A stretch of 64,000 bases of DNA from Metellina segmentata (GCA_947359465.1 OX375872.1:130113453-130177452), one strand, 5' to 3'; positions 36,081 to 46,401 are shown, counted from the first letter of the stretch. Translations and numbers: made by a program. The notes: generated from the sequence alone by a model not told the origin.

Positions 36081-36219
36081 AGATCGAGTGGGTACATCCC
36101 GGGAGTGACTACACGTTTACTAAAGACAGTATAAAACCCACGAGAAAAGAAAATATCAATAGAGTACCTCGGGTCCGTGTAGTCCGTATACACCTCAAGG
36201 AGATGTGCCTCTGAGTGAA

Positions 36220-36535
36220 GAGGTAGGTATTTTAATAAACGTCCCACTGAAGCAACACAACGGGCTATTGGTAACAGTCTGGGATCATACACGATGGGAA
36301 ATCTCTGAGGATAACACCACGTTATTCTGAACCACGGTCAGGTGACGAGGTCCCAACTGAAGTGACGTATCCCACTCTCCAAACTTCGACACCACACCAA
36401 CGAGAGGACATTCGAGACCAATTATAGGTTTAACGTGCACTAGCCTAGCTTGCGCACTACGGTCTTTTGGTTGGATTCGAACTCGCAACACTGCGGTTGT
36501 TAATCCGTTATTCTTCCAGTCGGGCTACCCCGCCA
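36220..36535 (-). mobile_element. SINE A, full length with common tRNA-like head
   Basis: It has a complete order of tail ('aggtaggtattttaataaac'), body, central segment ('tttaacgtgcactagcc') and head ('ttggattcgaactcgcaac', 'gttgttaatccgtta', 'gggctacc'). On the minus strand the head gives an A-box-like 'ggtagcccgac' and a B box 'gagttcgaatcc'. Confidence 0.85.
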
Positions 36536-36569
36536 CCTGACAAACGTGAGAAACACCTGGGTAACTTAC

Positions 36570-36725
36570 AGGATTGGTTTGCTGGGGTTTTATAACGACG
36601 TCAAGTAATGAATATACACATTAAGTATGTATGCAATGAAAGTTTAAGCCTCAAAGAAATACAATCAGGAGGAACCAAACCTGGTAGCTGTAACGTTCAT
36701 AGCAACGGCTTGGGGTCAACACCTG
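36570..36725 (-). mobile_element. SINE B with head
   Basis: A short tail ('ggtttgctggggttttat', 'aacgacgtcaagtaatgaa') is followed by 'gaaagtttaagcctcaaag', 'aggaggaaccaaacctgg' and a decayed head. Confidence 0.65.
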
Positions 36726-37245
36726 CAGATTTTTAAGTGATCGTCTGTCGTAAATCACAACATATCTATGGGGAAGATCTACCAGTCCAGACGGATAAGG
36801 GGTGCACATCGGTCCCTCTTAAACAACTACCAACAACTGGAGGAACGAAAGAAGGAAGATTTCAAAAATAATTTTTGGCACGCTCTCACCGACTGTTTTC
36901 CTTATTTGCAGCGTCGTTCAGTTCACAATTAATCGTTCTCAGTTCACAATTAATCAGTAATCAGCGTTGCCTGATTAATTGTGTAAATAATGTAAACTCT
37001 TGTGTTAATATAAATAGTTTAATAACTACGTTAGACTGCCTACAACTCTGATAGCTAGATAAGGAGCAAACTGACTAAGTCAAGCCAGTGCTCCCATTCC
37101 AGAGTGGGAATGCATAAAAACGATCTTTGGCAATTCCTAAAAGTGTAAAACATTAAAGTACGAAGTTACCCCACTCGAAATAAAAATTTTAAAGACTTAA
37201 CCGTCAAAAGTAAATACGTCAACTTCTAGCGGCTTTCACGAGATT
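36726..37245. other. unassigned sequence
   Basis: 'cagttcacaattaatc' is repeated at 36900-36955, with an inverted 'gattaattgtg' nearby. Otherwise nothing is seen. Confidence 0.45.
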
Positions 37246-37249
37246 TATT

Positions 37250-37610
37250 GGGAAATTGATTCACAAAACATTACAAGAGCACTTTTTTTACCCCACTGAT
37301 TTCCATCTTCCTGCTGTCTCTAATCAGACTGATGAAGACAATCAGTAGCGAGGCCTTCCGTATTTTTTTACATTATGATGCAACCCTATAACCCGAATTA
37401 AGCATTATTTAAACTAGGGGTCGACAAAACATTATTACAAGAATATTTTCTCCCCCGCGCTGATTTCCATCTTCCTGCTATCTCATTGCTCTCTAATCAG
37501 ACTGCTGGAGAAATTCTTTAGACTAGCGAGTCCTTTCGTAGATTTTGCAATATTACGCAACTCCAAAACATGTATCAAGCACATTTACACTAGGCGGCGA
37601 AATTTTTTAA
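37250..37610 (+). repeat. tandem duplication, ~165-190 bp unit, two copies
   Basis: 'acaaaacattacaagagcac' and 'acaaaacattattacaagaa' start two copies. Each continues with 'ctgatttccatcttcctgct' and 'tctaatcagactg'. Confidence 0.8.
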
Positions 37611-37639
37611 TGAATCCCGTAGGGCGCGATTTCATATTG

Positions 37640-37705
37640 TTCATGTCCATTGTTGTCATTCGACAATAAACAAATAACGTTGGTTTCTGTGTCGTGTACG
37701 CTAGT
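37640..37705 (+). repeat. dispersed relative of the 84-bp unit
   Basis: 'ttgttgtcattcgac-ataaacaaataacgttg' and 'gtacgctagtgagatatag' match the unit duplicated at 20747-20914, so this is a third, unlinked copy. Confidence 0.75.
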
Positions 37706-38129
37706 GAGATATAGAGATGATGCAACTATGGCAGTCTGTCTCTGACCTACAAACTGCGACAAAAACAAATTTTTCATCATCCGAACCCACAGCAGACGAA
37801 ATTGTAGCCATTGTCGAAAATAACTGGTAATCTTAGCGGACATCTGAAGTCGTGTTCCTACAGATTGCGATTATTCAGCTCAATTCTCTCCCATTGCGAG
37901 CCTGAATTTCATTTGGCAAAACGGGCGATCACGTGACGTTTCCATTGGTTACTTACCCGGGCCCTGATTTGGAACCCGAAATGCAATTATACGTCACATG
38001 AAGAACGTTTCTCCGACATCCATGACGTGAACTGAACGTCAAATGGACGTTTGACAAATCACACTCGCTTTCAACTCGCCTCGAGAAATTCAGCCGAATT
38101 ACCTTTTGACGGCATAATTGACATCGCAG
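37706..38129. other. unassigned sequence
   Basis: I see nothing recognisable. Confidence 0.45.
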
Positions 38130-39060
38130 CGCGCGGCTAGCTTGGTTGAAATTTAATTTCTGCACGGAACAGTTCAAAAAGTAAACATTTGTTAACAATC
38201 TTGCTGTTTTGCATTTTCTAAGTTTCGGACCACAGATCGGAAATTTTGTAAACCCACAATTTAACACTAACGCAACTAGCATGCTGACATAAAAATTATG
38301 AAACATTACATTTAATAAAATCACATTGCCCTCGCATGCTACAGATATATGTCAAAATTCGGCTTAAAACAGGTTGTGTTCCTCAAAAGTAAACTTTTGT
38401 CAACAATAACTCTTGCATTTTCTAAGTTTCGGACCACAGATCGGGAATTTTGTGAACCCACAATTTAAACACTAGGAATCATTAACTTCCAAACCTACTA
38501 GTATGATGATAGTCACCTATTTTTGATAAAATGACATTACATCGCTTTCAGATACTTAAAATCGAGACAGAATTTCACGTTCCTCAACTAATAAACATTT
38601 ATTAACATAATTTTACTGTTTTTTACTTACAAGTTTATGACCACGGATCAGAATTTTTTTTATAATTTTTACCGTCTTTGAAACATTTCAAAATCTACCA
38701 ACGTGATTAAGTATCTTAAAATTCTAATGCATCGCACTCTACATATCGAAACGCAGAAATTCGGCATTGTACATGTGTTCTTAAGAAGCAAAAACAGTTG
38801 CGAATTCTTACTGAGGTTCTTAGAATTCGGAAACTGTTGCCCTTTTACCGGCTTAACTTTAATTCTTAAGGGTACTTTGGAATCATAAACTTGAAAATTC
38901 GACATAGATATGGGCACAAAATTAAAATCACATTGCTGGTATAGCAGAAATTCGGCCTAGTCGGTCGCGTTCTTCAAAAAGTAAACATGTGTACACATTT
39001 TACCGAGTTCAGTTCGGAAATTTTGACCTTTACCGGCTCGTTGTTTAGCCGGTATAGGTT
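38130..39060 (+). repeat. satellite-like array, ~200-bp unit, five copies
   Basis: 'aaagtaaacatttgt-aacaa' landmarks lie near 38183, 38390, 38592, 38787 and 38981 (spacing 194-207 bp). The blocks 'aagtt-cggaccacagatcg-gaattttg' and 'aaaatcacattgc' recur. Confidence 0.85.
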
Positions 39061-39063
39061 CGG

Positions 39064-39230
39064 AAGTAGGTGGTTGAATTTACGTCGCACTGGAGCAATA
39101 CTACGGGTTATCGGAAACAGTTCGGGATAAATCCAGAAGAGAACGATCCGAGGACAACTGAGCTGACGAGGTCACACCTGAGTTGGCTCCCCAAATTTCC
39201 ATATTACGCCAAAATGAAATATCATTACAC
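39064..39230 (-). mobile_element. SINE A without head
   Basis: 'taggtggttgaatttacgtc', 'ggagcaatactacgggttat' and 'gacgaggtcacacctgagtt' are in SINE A order. It ends near the 'cgccaaaatga' block. Confidence 0.7.
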
Positions 39231-39459
39231 GAGAGTTCGGTGAAACTTTTACGTGTAACGTATCTCCGTTAAAGAAACGGATTGTTCCTGACACGACTCT
39301 GAATTCCACAAGCGTTCGGATTTATATATCATTCCATATTTAGCTTCGAAGATTTTAGTTCACTTCAAAAACCAACGAGATTTACAAATTGCAATCTTCG
39401 GATTCGACGTTGCCAGAAACATAGACGTAAACATGACAAGAGATTAACCTTTTGACAGC

Positions 39460-39660
39460 GGCTAAAGATATAATGCACGATTTTTATGACTTTTAAGGTA
39501 CAACTGCTGTTACAGCCGCAGTCTAAATTATTTCTTGGCGCGATTCTTATAATTTTCAAGGTACGGGTGATGTACTGGCCGTTATCTAAATTCTCTCTTA
39601 GAGCGATCCTGATACAACTGACTGTACCGACCGTAGTCTAAAGGTTAAGTTCTCAAAAAG
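39460..39660 (+). repeat. tandem repeat, ~65-75 bp unit, three copies
   Basis: The blocks 'gcgat-ctt-ata', 'aaggtac--ctg-tgta-tggccg' and 'agtctaaa' recur three times, followed by 'ctcaaaaagtaaacgg', which links it to the 38130 satellite. Confidence 0.6.
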
Positions 39661-40125
39661 TAAACGGATAATTTAAAACATCCAATGACTTGGAATTTTG
39701 TAAGCATTCACCGATTTTAAATTTAACATTTGGTATCAAACTCCAGAATGGAATTGGCTTCAATTAAAATAATAAATAACTCCATATAAAATTAAGTAAA
39801 AAGCAAATCCGTTAACATGAAGCACCAGTCGAGTAATGCGAGAACGCACCTCGCATAAATTTGTATACACATATATACAGGAGGGCGCGTTACGACATGT
39901 TTACACCAGCAGTTTGCCAGATATAAAAAAATAAATATCTGTTCGGAAGCCAAAACCCGCCCGTGTCTACCCATCAAATGGTTCGGGGGGCTGTATACAA
40001 ATACAATACAGATCTCTAAACAAGAAAACTGTTCAATTAGCGTTGATGGCTAGTTTTGCAAACAATCTTTTTAACGGCCAAGTCCGTTAAAAATGTAAGT
40101 AACACTTTTCTAGAAAATTGCGATT
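39661..40125. other. unassigned sequence
   Basis: I see nothing recognisable. Confidence 0.5.
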
Positions 40126-40129
40126 CGGT

Positions 40130-40890
40130 TTATGTAAGCGCAGGCCGGAAATGTGATAAGTGAAGCATTAGTATTTGAAACTACGTTCCTTTGAATTAAA
40201 ATGATTAAAATCCAAAATACCTGACTTGTTAATGAGTAACAATGTTGTTCGAAGTGAAATCGAATCGAAGCATCGACTGTTTTACCAAGTGTCGAAGGTT
40301 AATCATGTGTCATCTTTGATTTACGTTTCCAGAATTTGAATTAAAGTAAAATGATACCCTCTCCCTCATATGGAATCCAAAAAACCTTACATCGTAATGA
40401 CTAAACAGCTACATTTATCGAAGTGAAACTCAATCGGTGTTTAAGGCTCATCAAATGTTTACAAAGACTCGGAGGTTAATCCTATCTCGTGTTTGTTTTA
40501 CGTTTCTCGAATATGCAATGGAATAAAATGACTCATGGAATCCAAAATACCAACGTGTTAATGAGTAACGATGATGTCCGAAACAAATCCGAATCGGAGT
40601 TTACGGAGCATCGAATGTTTACTTGGTATCGAAGGTTAATCCCGTCCCAATTTTACGTTTCCATACCTACAGTAAGTTAAAATATATATACAAAAAATAA
40701 CGCTCAGCTTTTTTTTTAAATAACTAAAATACTCTGGTAGTATAATTATATTTTGTCACAACTAAGTTGTGACGAACCTTCGTCTACGTCTGCCGCATTG
40801 TACCCAATAAGGAGTTTACAAAGCATCGAATATTTACTAAGTTTTGCAGGTTTATGCCAAGTTGGATTTGTTAGATGTTTCCCCTGAATA
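40130..40890 (+). repeat. satellite-like array, ~160-210 bp unit, four copies
   Basis: 'gaaggttaatc' landmarks at 40298, 40474, 40634 and near 40846 are each preceded by 'catcgaatgtttac-aagt' and followed by 'ttacgtttcc'. Three copies carry 'tggaatccaaaataccaac'. Confidence 0.8.
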
Positions 40891-41639
40891 TGGTAACGTA
40901 AAAATAGTATGGTAAATTTATATCTGCTATGGTTCTATACGCATTTCCTTTGACATTTCATCACAAATAAGGATTATTTGAAAAAGTTGAAATTAAGATT
41001 TCAAAAAATGTTTGATTCAACGTCAGATGCCGATTTTGCATCTGAATCACTTCGGTGATTAGATATAAATATTAATTTAAGGCATATGTTGCATTCATGG
41101 CGCTTGATTTCAAACTAGAAGCATAATTCGGAAAATAAATAATAATGATGTATGAAAAAAAATATTGACAAATTTTAATTTCACACACAAGCAGTGTTTC
41201 AAAACTAAACTATATGTGGATTCTATAACAATCACATTACTGAAAAATTGTAGGTATCACGACGTAATGGCAGGAAAAAAGTTGAATGAAAAGCAAATTT
41301 TGATGAACTCAGTTCTAAAAAACCGAGGATAACAAATTCAACAATTTTCAAAATTCAATTCAAGAATTCTAGACTACAATGCAATATCAAGTCCAACACA
41401 CTCATAAAAATATTCAAAAAATTTCAAAGTTAAGGTTCCGAAAAAAAAAATTGACACGGAAACAGGACAAAACAATCGAACAAAAAAAACAAGCAGGAAA
41501 AAATGCTTACCAACTTGCGACTACAGGACTTATCCAAAAGTTTCATCAAGTCCAGAAAAACGGCTCGTACCCAACGAAAGTCCGCAAAGCAAAAAAGTCC
41601 TTGAAATCCAAACAAACTTGTACTCCAATACAAAGCGAA
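40891..41639. other. unassigned AT-rich sequence
   Basis: A lysine-rich 125-codon frame (41379-41756) runs out of A-rich sequence and has no domain I recognise. It is not called. Confidence 0.45.
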
Positions 41640-42020
41640 GAACGGCTCTCATCAGAGCTTGTTTCTCTTCTTCATTCTCGGATGCGAGTCACAATGAACG
41701 GAACAACAAAAAAGACGCGCACAATGCGAGATGAGATGCGGTATGAGTCACTCTGACCTTTTCGCCGGGGAAATTGAAGTTCAAGCGTGCTCCAGTGACG
41801 TCCGCTAGCCTGGGCTTCTCAACGCGCACTGAAAGATCGGAGCGCTCGAACCCCGCCATCCAATCCTGACCGGGGGGAGGTCTCTGTCCGTCCGAGGGCG
41901 CCATCTGGTGCTTTCTTTCCCACACGTTGGGATTCTTCTTCTCGCTCAATAGGAATTCGACTTTCGTCAAACTCGGTACGCGCGCTTGCGCAGTGGAAAG
42001 ATGAGGAGTGTTGGTAGTTA
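41640..42020. promoter_or_regulatory. CpG-dense block, possible promoter region
   Basis: This is the most CpG-rich stretch I see in the window (for example 'ggtacgcgcgcttgcgcagt' at 41975), sitting in AT-rich DNA. It holds an NRF-1-like 'tgcgcag'. Overlapping open frames exist on the minus strand with no known domain. A promoter or first exon is possible, but so is a recently arrived repeat, because part of it is duplicated at 42479. Confidence 0.25.
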
Positions 42021-42800
42021 GATCGAGGAAAAGGATTCTTTTTTTTTTTGGAGTCGCCGCGGCGAGTGTTTCTCTGAAGGAGTGGGGGTGCGGACAAAAA
42101 AAATTATCGGACTTCTAAAATATTCATTTGATTACTTGTAACGAAAGAGTGTGGATTCTATGGCTCAAAGGCAGTGTTTGGCTAAGCGTAATCTTTGAGA
42201 AATACAGACGTTTGTTTTGAAAATTGAAGTTTTTTTAATAACTTTCGTCTATTCCATTAATTTATTCCAATATTTATCACCTATTTTATTTATTCCCCTC
42301 TAGGAGAATGAATAAAATATATATCTTCTATTTTTATTAATTATTCTATTCATATATCGTCTATTTTTATTAATTATTCTATTTATATATCGTCTATTTT
42401 TATTAATTATTCTATTTATATATCGTCTATTTTTATTCATTCTTCTCGTTCAATTGGAATTTGACTTTCGTCAAATTCGGTACGCGCGCGTGCGCAGTGG
42501 AGTGATAAGGAGTGTTGATAGGTAGATCGTGGAGTGAGATGATTTTCTTTTTGAGTCACGAGCAGGTGTTTCTGAGGGAGTTATAGTCGTTTGGGGTTGA
42601 GGACAAAAAATGTTTTACTCCAAAAATTTGTCGTTACTCTTTTGATTAGATGTAACCTTTAAAGGTTGGGGTTAGTTTTATGGTACTGGAAATGTAGGCT
42701 TAGCGGAATCTTTGCGAAATACAACCATTTCCCTGAAAATTTGATTTTTTTTCCAATTGTATTATTTTAAATACATATCGTCTACTTTGCATATATATCG
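41930..42800 (+). repeat. tandem duplication with 504-bp offset
   Basis: 'ggtacgcgcgc-tgcgcagtgg' occurs at 41975 and 42479. Both copies run from 'tcttctcg-tcaat-ggaatt' through 'gaggagtgttg-tag-tagatcg', 'gcggacaaaaaa' and 'gtttggcttagcg-aatctttg'. Each ends in a decayed SINE B-like tail and an AT-rich tract. Confidence 0.85.
42328..42440 (+). repeat. 33-bp minisatellite
   Basis: 'ctatttttattaattattct' starts at 42328, 42361, 42394 and 42427, so the period is exactly 33 bp and the copies are nearly identical. Looser 'atatcgtcta' motifs continue at 42775-42830. Confidence 0.95.
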
Positions 42801-42908
42801 TCTACTTCTATTATGTATCGTCTATTTTACTCATTTTTCTATTTATTGCATGTTTTATTTGTTTTTATATATTATATAAATGTATTTTTTAAATTCAGTA
42901 TTATTTAA

Positions 42909-43070
42909 TCATTTATGATATTTAGCATATTGGTAATTCATCGCCTTTTAAATTGCATTTTGTAAGTTTCATCATCCGTGATGGAACACCCCATCACAGA
43001 TGATATAACTTATTGCAACGCAATTTAATAGTCGATGAATTACGAATATGCTGAAAATCCTGAATGATGA
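42909..43070. repeat. palindrome with ~80-bp arms
   Basis: Bases 42909-42984 and 42991-43070 are imperfect reverse complements around a 6-bp centre. Matching blocks are 'catcatccgtgatgg' with 'ccatcacagatgat', and 'taaattgc', 'aattcatcg' and 'agcatatt' with their complements. It may be a small foldback MITE; no flanking duplication was identified. Confidence 0.8.
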
Positions 43071-43635
43071 AAGGTTAAAAGGGAAGAATCCTGGTGCCTA
43101 GACAGAGTCACACGCCGTATTCATCACATAGCTCCGAATTCATCATGCAATCCAATTGGTGATGAGGTATTAAAAAAATCCACTGTGAAAATGTTTAAAG
43201 CGTGAACGAAAGATTAAAATGTGACTCATGGTAAAACGCTCTAACTGATGACATGATGAAGCAGTTTTATCCATTAATAAATGTCTACGCGTGTCTCTCG
43301 AGTGACCGATGAGAGAACGAGTAAATAAGGATTTAGAAGATGTTGACTTTCCTGGCAAGGACAATAGGTGAAAAACAAAGATCGCATTCGGTGGAGATTA
43401 CTTTTATGTAGATAGCCTTGATGTACACCGAATTCCCAGTAAAAATAACGTTCAAAAGTAGGTTTTATTTTATTGGAAATTTTATAAATACTTATTTAGC
43501 AATATTTTACTGTTTCAAGACCCTTCTGTAAAAACTCAAGACGTGGGCTTAGAGGATGATCCGTTATTGGCATAATCGCCTTGCAGCGCGGATCATCCAC
43601 TCGGGTTTGCGAATATGAGTATATTCGTGGTATGT
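43071..43635. other. unassigned; palindromic motif at right edge
   Basis: At 43600-43635, 'gggtttgcgaatatgagtat' and 'attcgtgg' match the motif array at 46490-46625. The rest is unassigned. Confidence 0.5.
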
Positions 43636-43639
43636 AGAT

Positions 43640-43871
43640 ATTTAATTAACGTCACACTGGAGCAAGTCAACGGGTTATTGGCGACCGTCCGAAAGATCCG
43701 ATTACAATACCACGTTATTTTGAACATAGTCAGATGACGAGGTCACACCTGAGCTGGCATCGCACACTCCAAACTTCCATACGAGGCCAACGTGAAGACA
43801 TTTGTAGCCAATGCAGATATAACGTGCACGAGCCCTCACCCCCACCCATGTACACGAAGGTCAACTACAAG
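43640..43871 (-). mobile_element. SINE A, body and central segment
   Basis: 'taattaacgtcacactggag', 'cagatgacgaggtcacacct' and 'gatataacgtgcacgagccc' are in order. The head is replaced at about 43872 by an inverted copy. Confidence 0.75.
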
Positions 43872-44043
43872 GCCGTGGTAGCCCGATTAACAAATTAACA
43901 TCCTTTGGGTTGTGAGTTCTAAACAGGGTCCACAAATGTACCCTATGTACACGAAGGTCTACATAGGGTGGTGGTGGACCACTTTTAGAATTCCCAACCC
44001 TACGGTTGTTAATTCGTTAATCTTCCTATCGGGCTACCACAGG
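43872..44043. repeat. inverted pair of SINE A heads
   Basis: A plus-strand head ('gccgtggtagcccgattaac', 'gggttgtgagttctaaac') at 43872-43930 faces a minus-strand head ('aattcccaaccctacggttg', 'atcgggctaccac') at 43988-44043. The loop itself holds the inverted 'accctatgta...tacatagggt'. The result is a long foldback made from two tRNA-like heads. Confidence 0.75.
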
Positions 44044-44045
44044 CT

Positions 44046-44100
44046 TGTAGTTGGTAGCGTTTTCGGATTTGCGAACGAGTTTACTCGTGGTATGTTAAAA
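44046..44100 (+). repeat. single copy of the tactcgtgg motif
   Basis: 'ggtagcgttttcggatttgc' followed by 'gaacgagtttactcgtggta' matches the unit repeated at 46490-46625. Confidence 0.6.
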
Positions 44101-44780
44101 CTATTTTAATGAAAATGTGACACTAACAAGTGACGCCACTCTTTATAGACTTCGCTTTGGGTTTCGTGGACACTTATGCAGGACATTGAATACTTTACAG
44201 ACCCGTTGAAAACAAATCACTGGAGCATTTCACAACTCAGGCGCGGAAGCTACGAGTGAATGGGTTGCAACAATAAGAGCAAACTTTTTGCATGCACTCT
44301 CAGTCGACACGTAACAATCATAGTATATCCCAAACAATGCAGATATGGTGAAGGAAATACTTTCTAGAATGAAGTGGCCTTGAATATTTTTGAATGAATA
44401 CCAGTGAATATGTCCACCGCTTGACAAAATCGTTTCCACCTAAACTAATTTTTACTTTATTTAACGATTTGATTTTTTGAATAAAAATTTTTGTGAAATT
44501 AAGTAGTACTCGAAAGACAAGCAACAAAGCGAAATACAAGCTCGCTAGCAGAGTTGAGCATATTGCCAAACTTCATATAAAAAAATGAGATATGAATAGA
44601 CATAACCAAAATGTTGTTTTCTACTCTTTTGGTTGATTTTATTTCACCAGGGATTTTAAAAGTGAAATAAAAACACTTGCTTCCATTATAAATGGTTTGG
44701 TGATTAGAATATGGCTTGTTACCAAATCTTCATATGTAGATTAAATCTTTGTCTTAAAGCATATGGTTTCTCATAAAAAT
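44101..44780. other. unassigned sequence
   Basis: This is the left flank of the mariner-like element. I see nothing recognisable. Confidence 0.5.
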
Positions 44781-44782
44781 TA

Positions 44783-44899
44783 TACAGGGTGGTCCCGAAT
44801 TCATGGTACAAACTTTAATGGTAGGTACAGGACATTGTAACAATGATTTATTGTATAGGAATGTATAGTCGCAAGTGACGCGGTGAGGCGTAAACAGGG
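44783..44899 (+). repeat. mariner-like left terminal inverted repeat
   Basis: The 117 bp match the right repeat on the opposite strand without gaps. The only difference is T at 44891, opposite A in the right copy. Confidence 0.95.
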
Positions 44900-45033
44900 G
44901 AAATAAAAGGAAAGAGAAATGGAGTGATCGGTTGGTATCATTGCCGGTAGAGGGCAGTAGATGTCTAGCCGCTGTTGAACATGATGCATCGCAGTAGGGA
45001 AAAGCGCCATTCACAAGTGTGCTGCCGTAGACG

Positions 45034-46110
45034 ATGGGTGACTTTACGTATGCAGAAAAAGCAGACATGCATTACATGTACGGCCGTGCAAATGGTAACG
45101 GCAGAGCTGCGTTACGAATGTATCGCGCGGAGTATCCTGATCGACGAATGCCGGATCATAGAATTTTTCAACGGTTACATCGTCAACTTTGTGAAACAGG
45201 TGCGTTCGACGTCAACAGACATGGCGCTGGTCGAGTAAGAGCTGTACGCACTCCAAGGCTGGAAGAAAGCATCTTGAACATTGTGGCTGATAGACCCGAG
45301 TCAAGCACAAGAACTGTTGCGCGTGACGTAGGTGTGGGTCATCAGACTGTATGCAGAGTGTTAAACGAAAATCGCTTACACCCCTTCCATTTTCAGAAAG
45401 TACAAGCATTGAATCCGGCAGATTATCCTCGCCGCGTGAACTTCTGCCTGTGGGTGATGCAGCAATGTGCGTTGCAGCCGGATTTCGTAGATTATGTGCT
45501 ATTTACAGATGAAGCGACATTTTCACGCGAGGGTGTCTTTAATGCGCACAATTCCCATGTGTGGGCAACCGATAATCCACATGCAACGCGTCGACATGCG
45601 TTTCAACAACGTTTCAGTATTAATGTGTGGGCTGGTATTGTGAACGACTTTTTGATTGGCCCATACTTACTACCCACGCGGCTCACTGGCGGAAGCTATC
45701 TTATTTTTCTGAAAGAAGTGTTACCACAACTGCTGCATGATGTTCCGATCGCCATTCGTAACCGCATGTGGTTTCAGCACGATGGGGCGCCAGCACACTT
45801 CAGCATTGATGTACGGAATTACCTGAATGCCACGTTTGGTACTCGATGGATTGGGCGTGGTGGACCAGTCCCTTGGCCACCCCGATCTCCCGATTTATCG
45901 AGCCTCGATTACTTTTTATGGGGACATCTAAAGCATCTTGTTTATGAGACTCCAGTTGACTCAGATGAGGATCTCGTCGCTCGCTTATCTGTAGCTGCTG
46001 CAGGTGTGCGTGAAATACCAGGCATCTTTGAACGTGTACGCCAATCGCTCCACCGACGCTGTCAAGCATGTATCGATACTGGTGGACGCAATTTTGAACA
46101 ATTACTGTAA
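45034..46110 (+). CDS. mariner-like transposase, DD41D, 358 residues
   Basis: This nuclear enzyme cuts the element out and inserts it at TA. Residues 5-55 form a DUF4817-type helix-turn-helix (FTYAEKADMHYMYG...RLHRQLCETG). A second DNA-binding helix-turn-helix lies at about 92-125 (TVARDVGVGHQTVCRVL). The catalytic DDE/D domain follows: D159 in LFTDEATF, D250 in WFQHDGAPAH and D292 in LDYFLWGHLK. There are 41 residues between the last two, the DD41D spacing known from the rosa/Visitor type and unlike the 34 of classic mariners. WPPRSPDL is the usual mariner signature before the last D. Length fits the family, with no stops or frameshifts. The ATG at 45034 lies 134 bp inside the left repeat and gives the full DUF4817 start; an earlier in-frame start is not needed. 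The TAA is at 46108-46110. Confidence 0.95.
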   Translation: MGDFTYAEKADMHYMYGRANGNGRAALRMYRAEYPDRRMPDHRIFQRLHRQLCETGAFDVNRHGAGRVRAVRTPRLEESILNIVADRPESSTRTVARDVGVGHQTVCRVLNENRLHPFHFQKVQALNPADYPRRVNFCLWVMQQCALQPDFVDYVLFTDEATFSREGVFNAHNSHVWATDNPHATRRHAFQQRFSINVWAGIVNDFLIGPYLLPTRLTGGSYLIFLKEVLPQLLHDVPIAIRNRMWFQHDGAPAHFSIDVRNYLNATFGTRWIGRGGPVPWPPRSPDLSSLDYFLWGHLKHLVYETPVDSDEDLVARLSVAAAGVREIPGIFERVRQSLHRRCQACIDTGGRNFEQLL

Positions 46111-46136
46111 ACATGACACTTGTCAACAACGCTTTC

Positions 46137-46142
46137 AATAAA
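46137..46142 (+). promoter_or_regulatory. polyadenylation signal AATAAA
   Basis: It lies 26 bp after the transposase stop and before the right terminal repeat, a plausible end for the transposase message. Confidence 0.6.
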
Positions 46143-46180
46143 ATCTTTGTTTTTCCTTTCGGCCGTTAGTTTCCTTTCGG

Positions 46181-46297
46181 CCCTGTTTTCGCCTCACCGC
46201 GTCACTTGCGACTATACATTCCTATACAATAAATCATTGTTACAATGTCCTGTACCTACCATTAAAGTTTGTACCATGAATTCGGGACCACCCTGTA
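46181..46297 (-). repeat. mariner-like right terminal inverted repeat
   Basis: This is the reverse complement of 44783-44899 with one mismatch. It is preceded by a direct repeat of 'ttcctttcggcc' at 46155-46182. Confidence 0.95.
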
Positions 46298-46401
46298 TAC
46301 AAGTCCTTAATCAATTTTATTTAGTCATTCCAATCTCGATATTTTGTCTCCAAATTGTGAAAAATAGAAAGAAAAAAAAAACAATCACAAATTGTTATAA
46401 A

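Larger units (their letters stand above)
44783..46297 (+). mobile_element. intact mariner-like transposon (DD41D)
   Basis: This 1,515-bp element is bounded by 117-bp terminal inverted repeats that differ at one position and begin TACAGGGTGGTCCC. It is flanked by TA on both sides (44781-44782 and 46298-46299), the usual target duplication of the Tc1/mariner superfamily. It encloses a single uninterrupted transposase gene and a polyadenylation signal. The near-perfect repeats and open frame indicate recent insertion, and nothing visible rules out activity. Confidence 0.95.

Noticed and set aside
35870..36214. 114-codon open frame
   Set aside because: It covers SINE B-derived sequence and ends beside SINE A; no domain was recognised.
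41379..41756. 125-codon lysine-rich open frame
   Set aside because: Composition follows A-rich DNA; no domain and no conserved pattern.
44754..45068. Minus-strand 104-codon frame and plus-strand frame at 46120-46419
   Set aside because: The two are mirror images of each other because they lie in the terminal inverted repeats of the mariner-like element.
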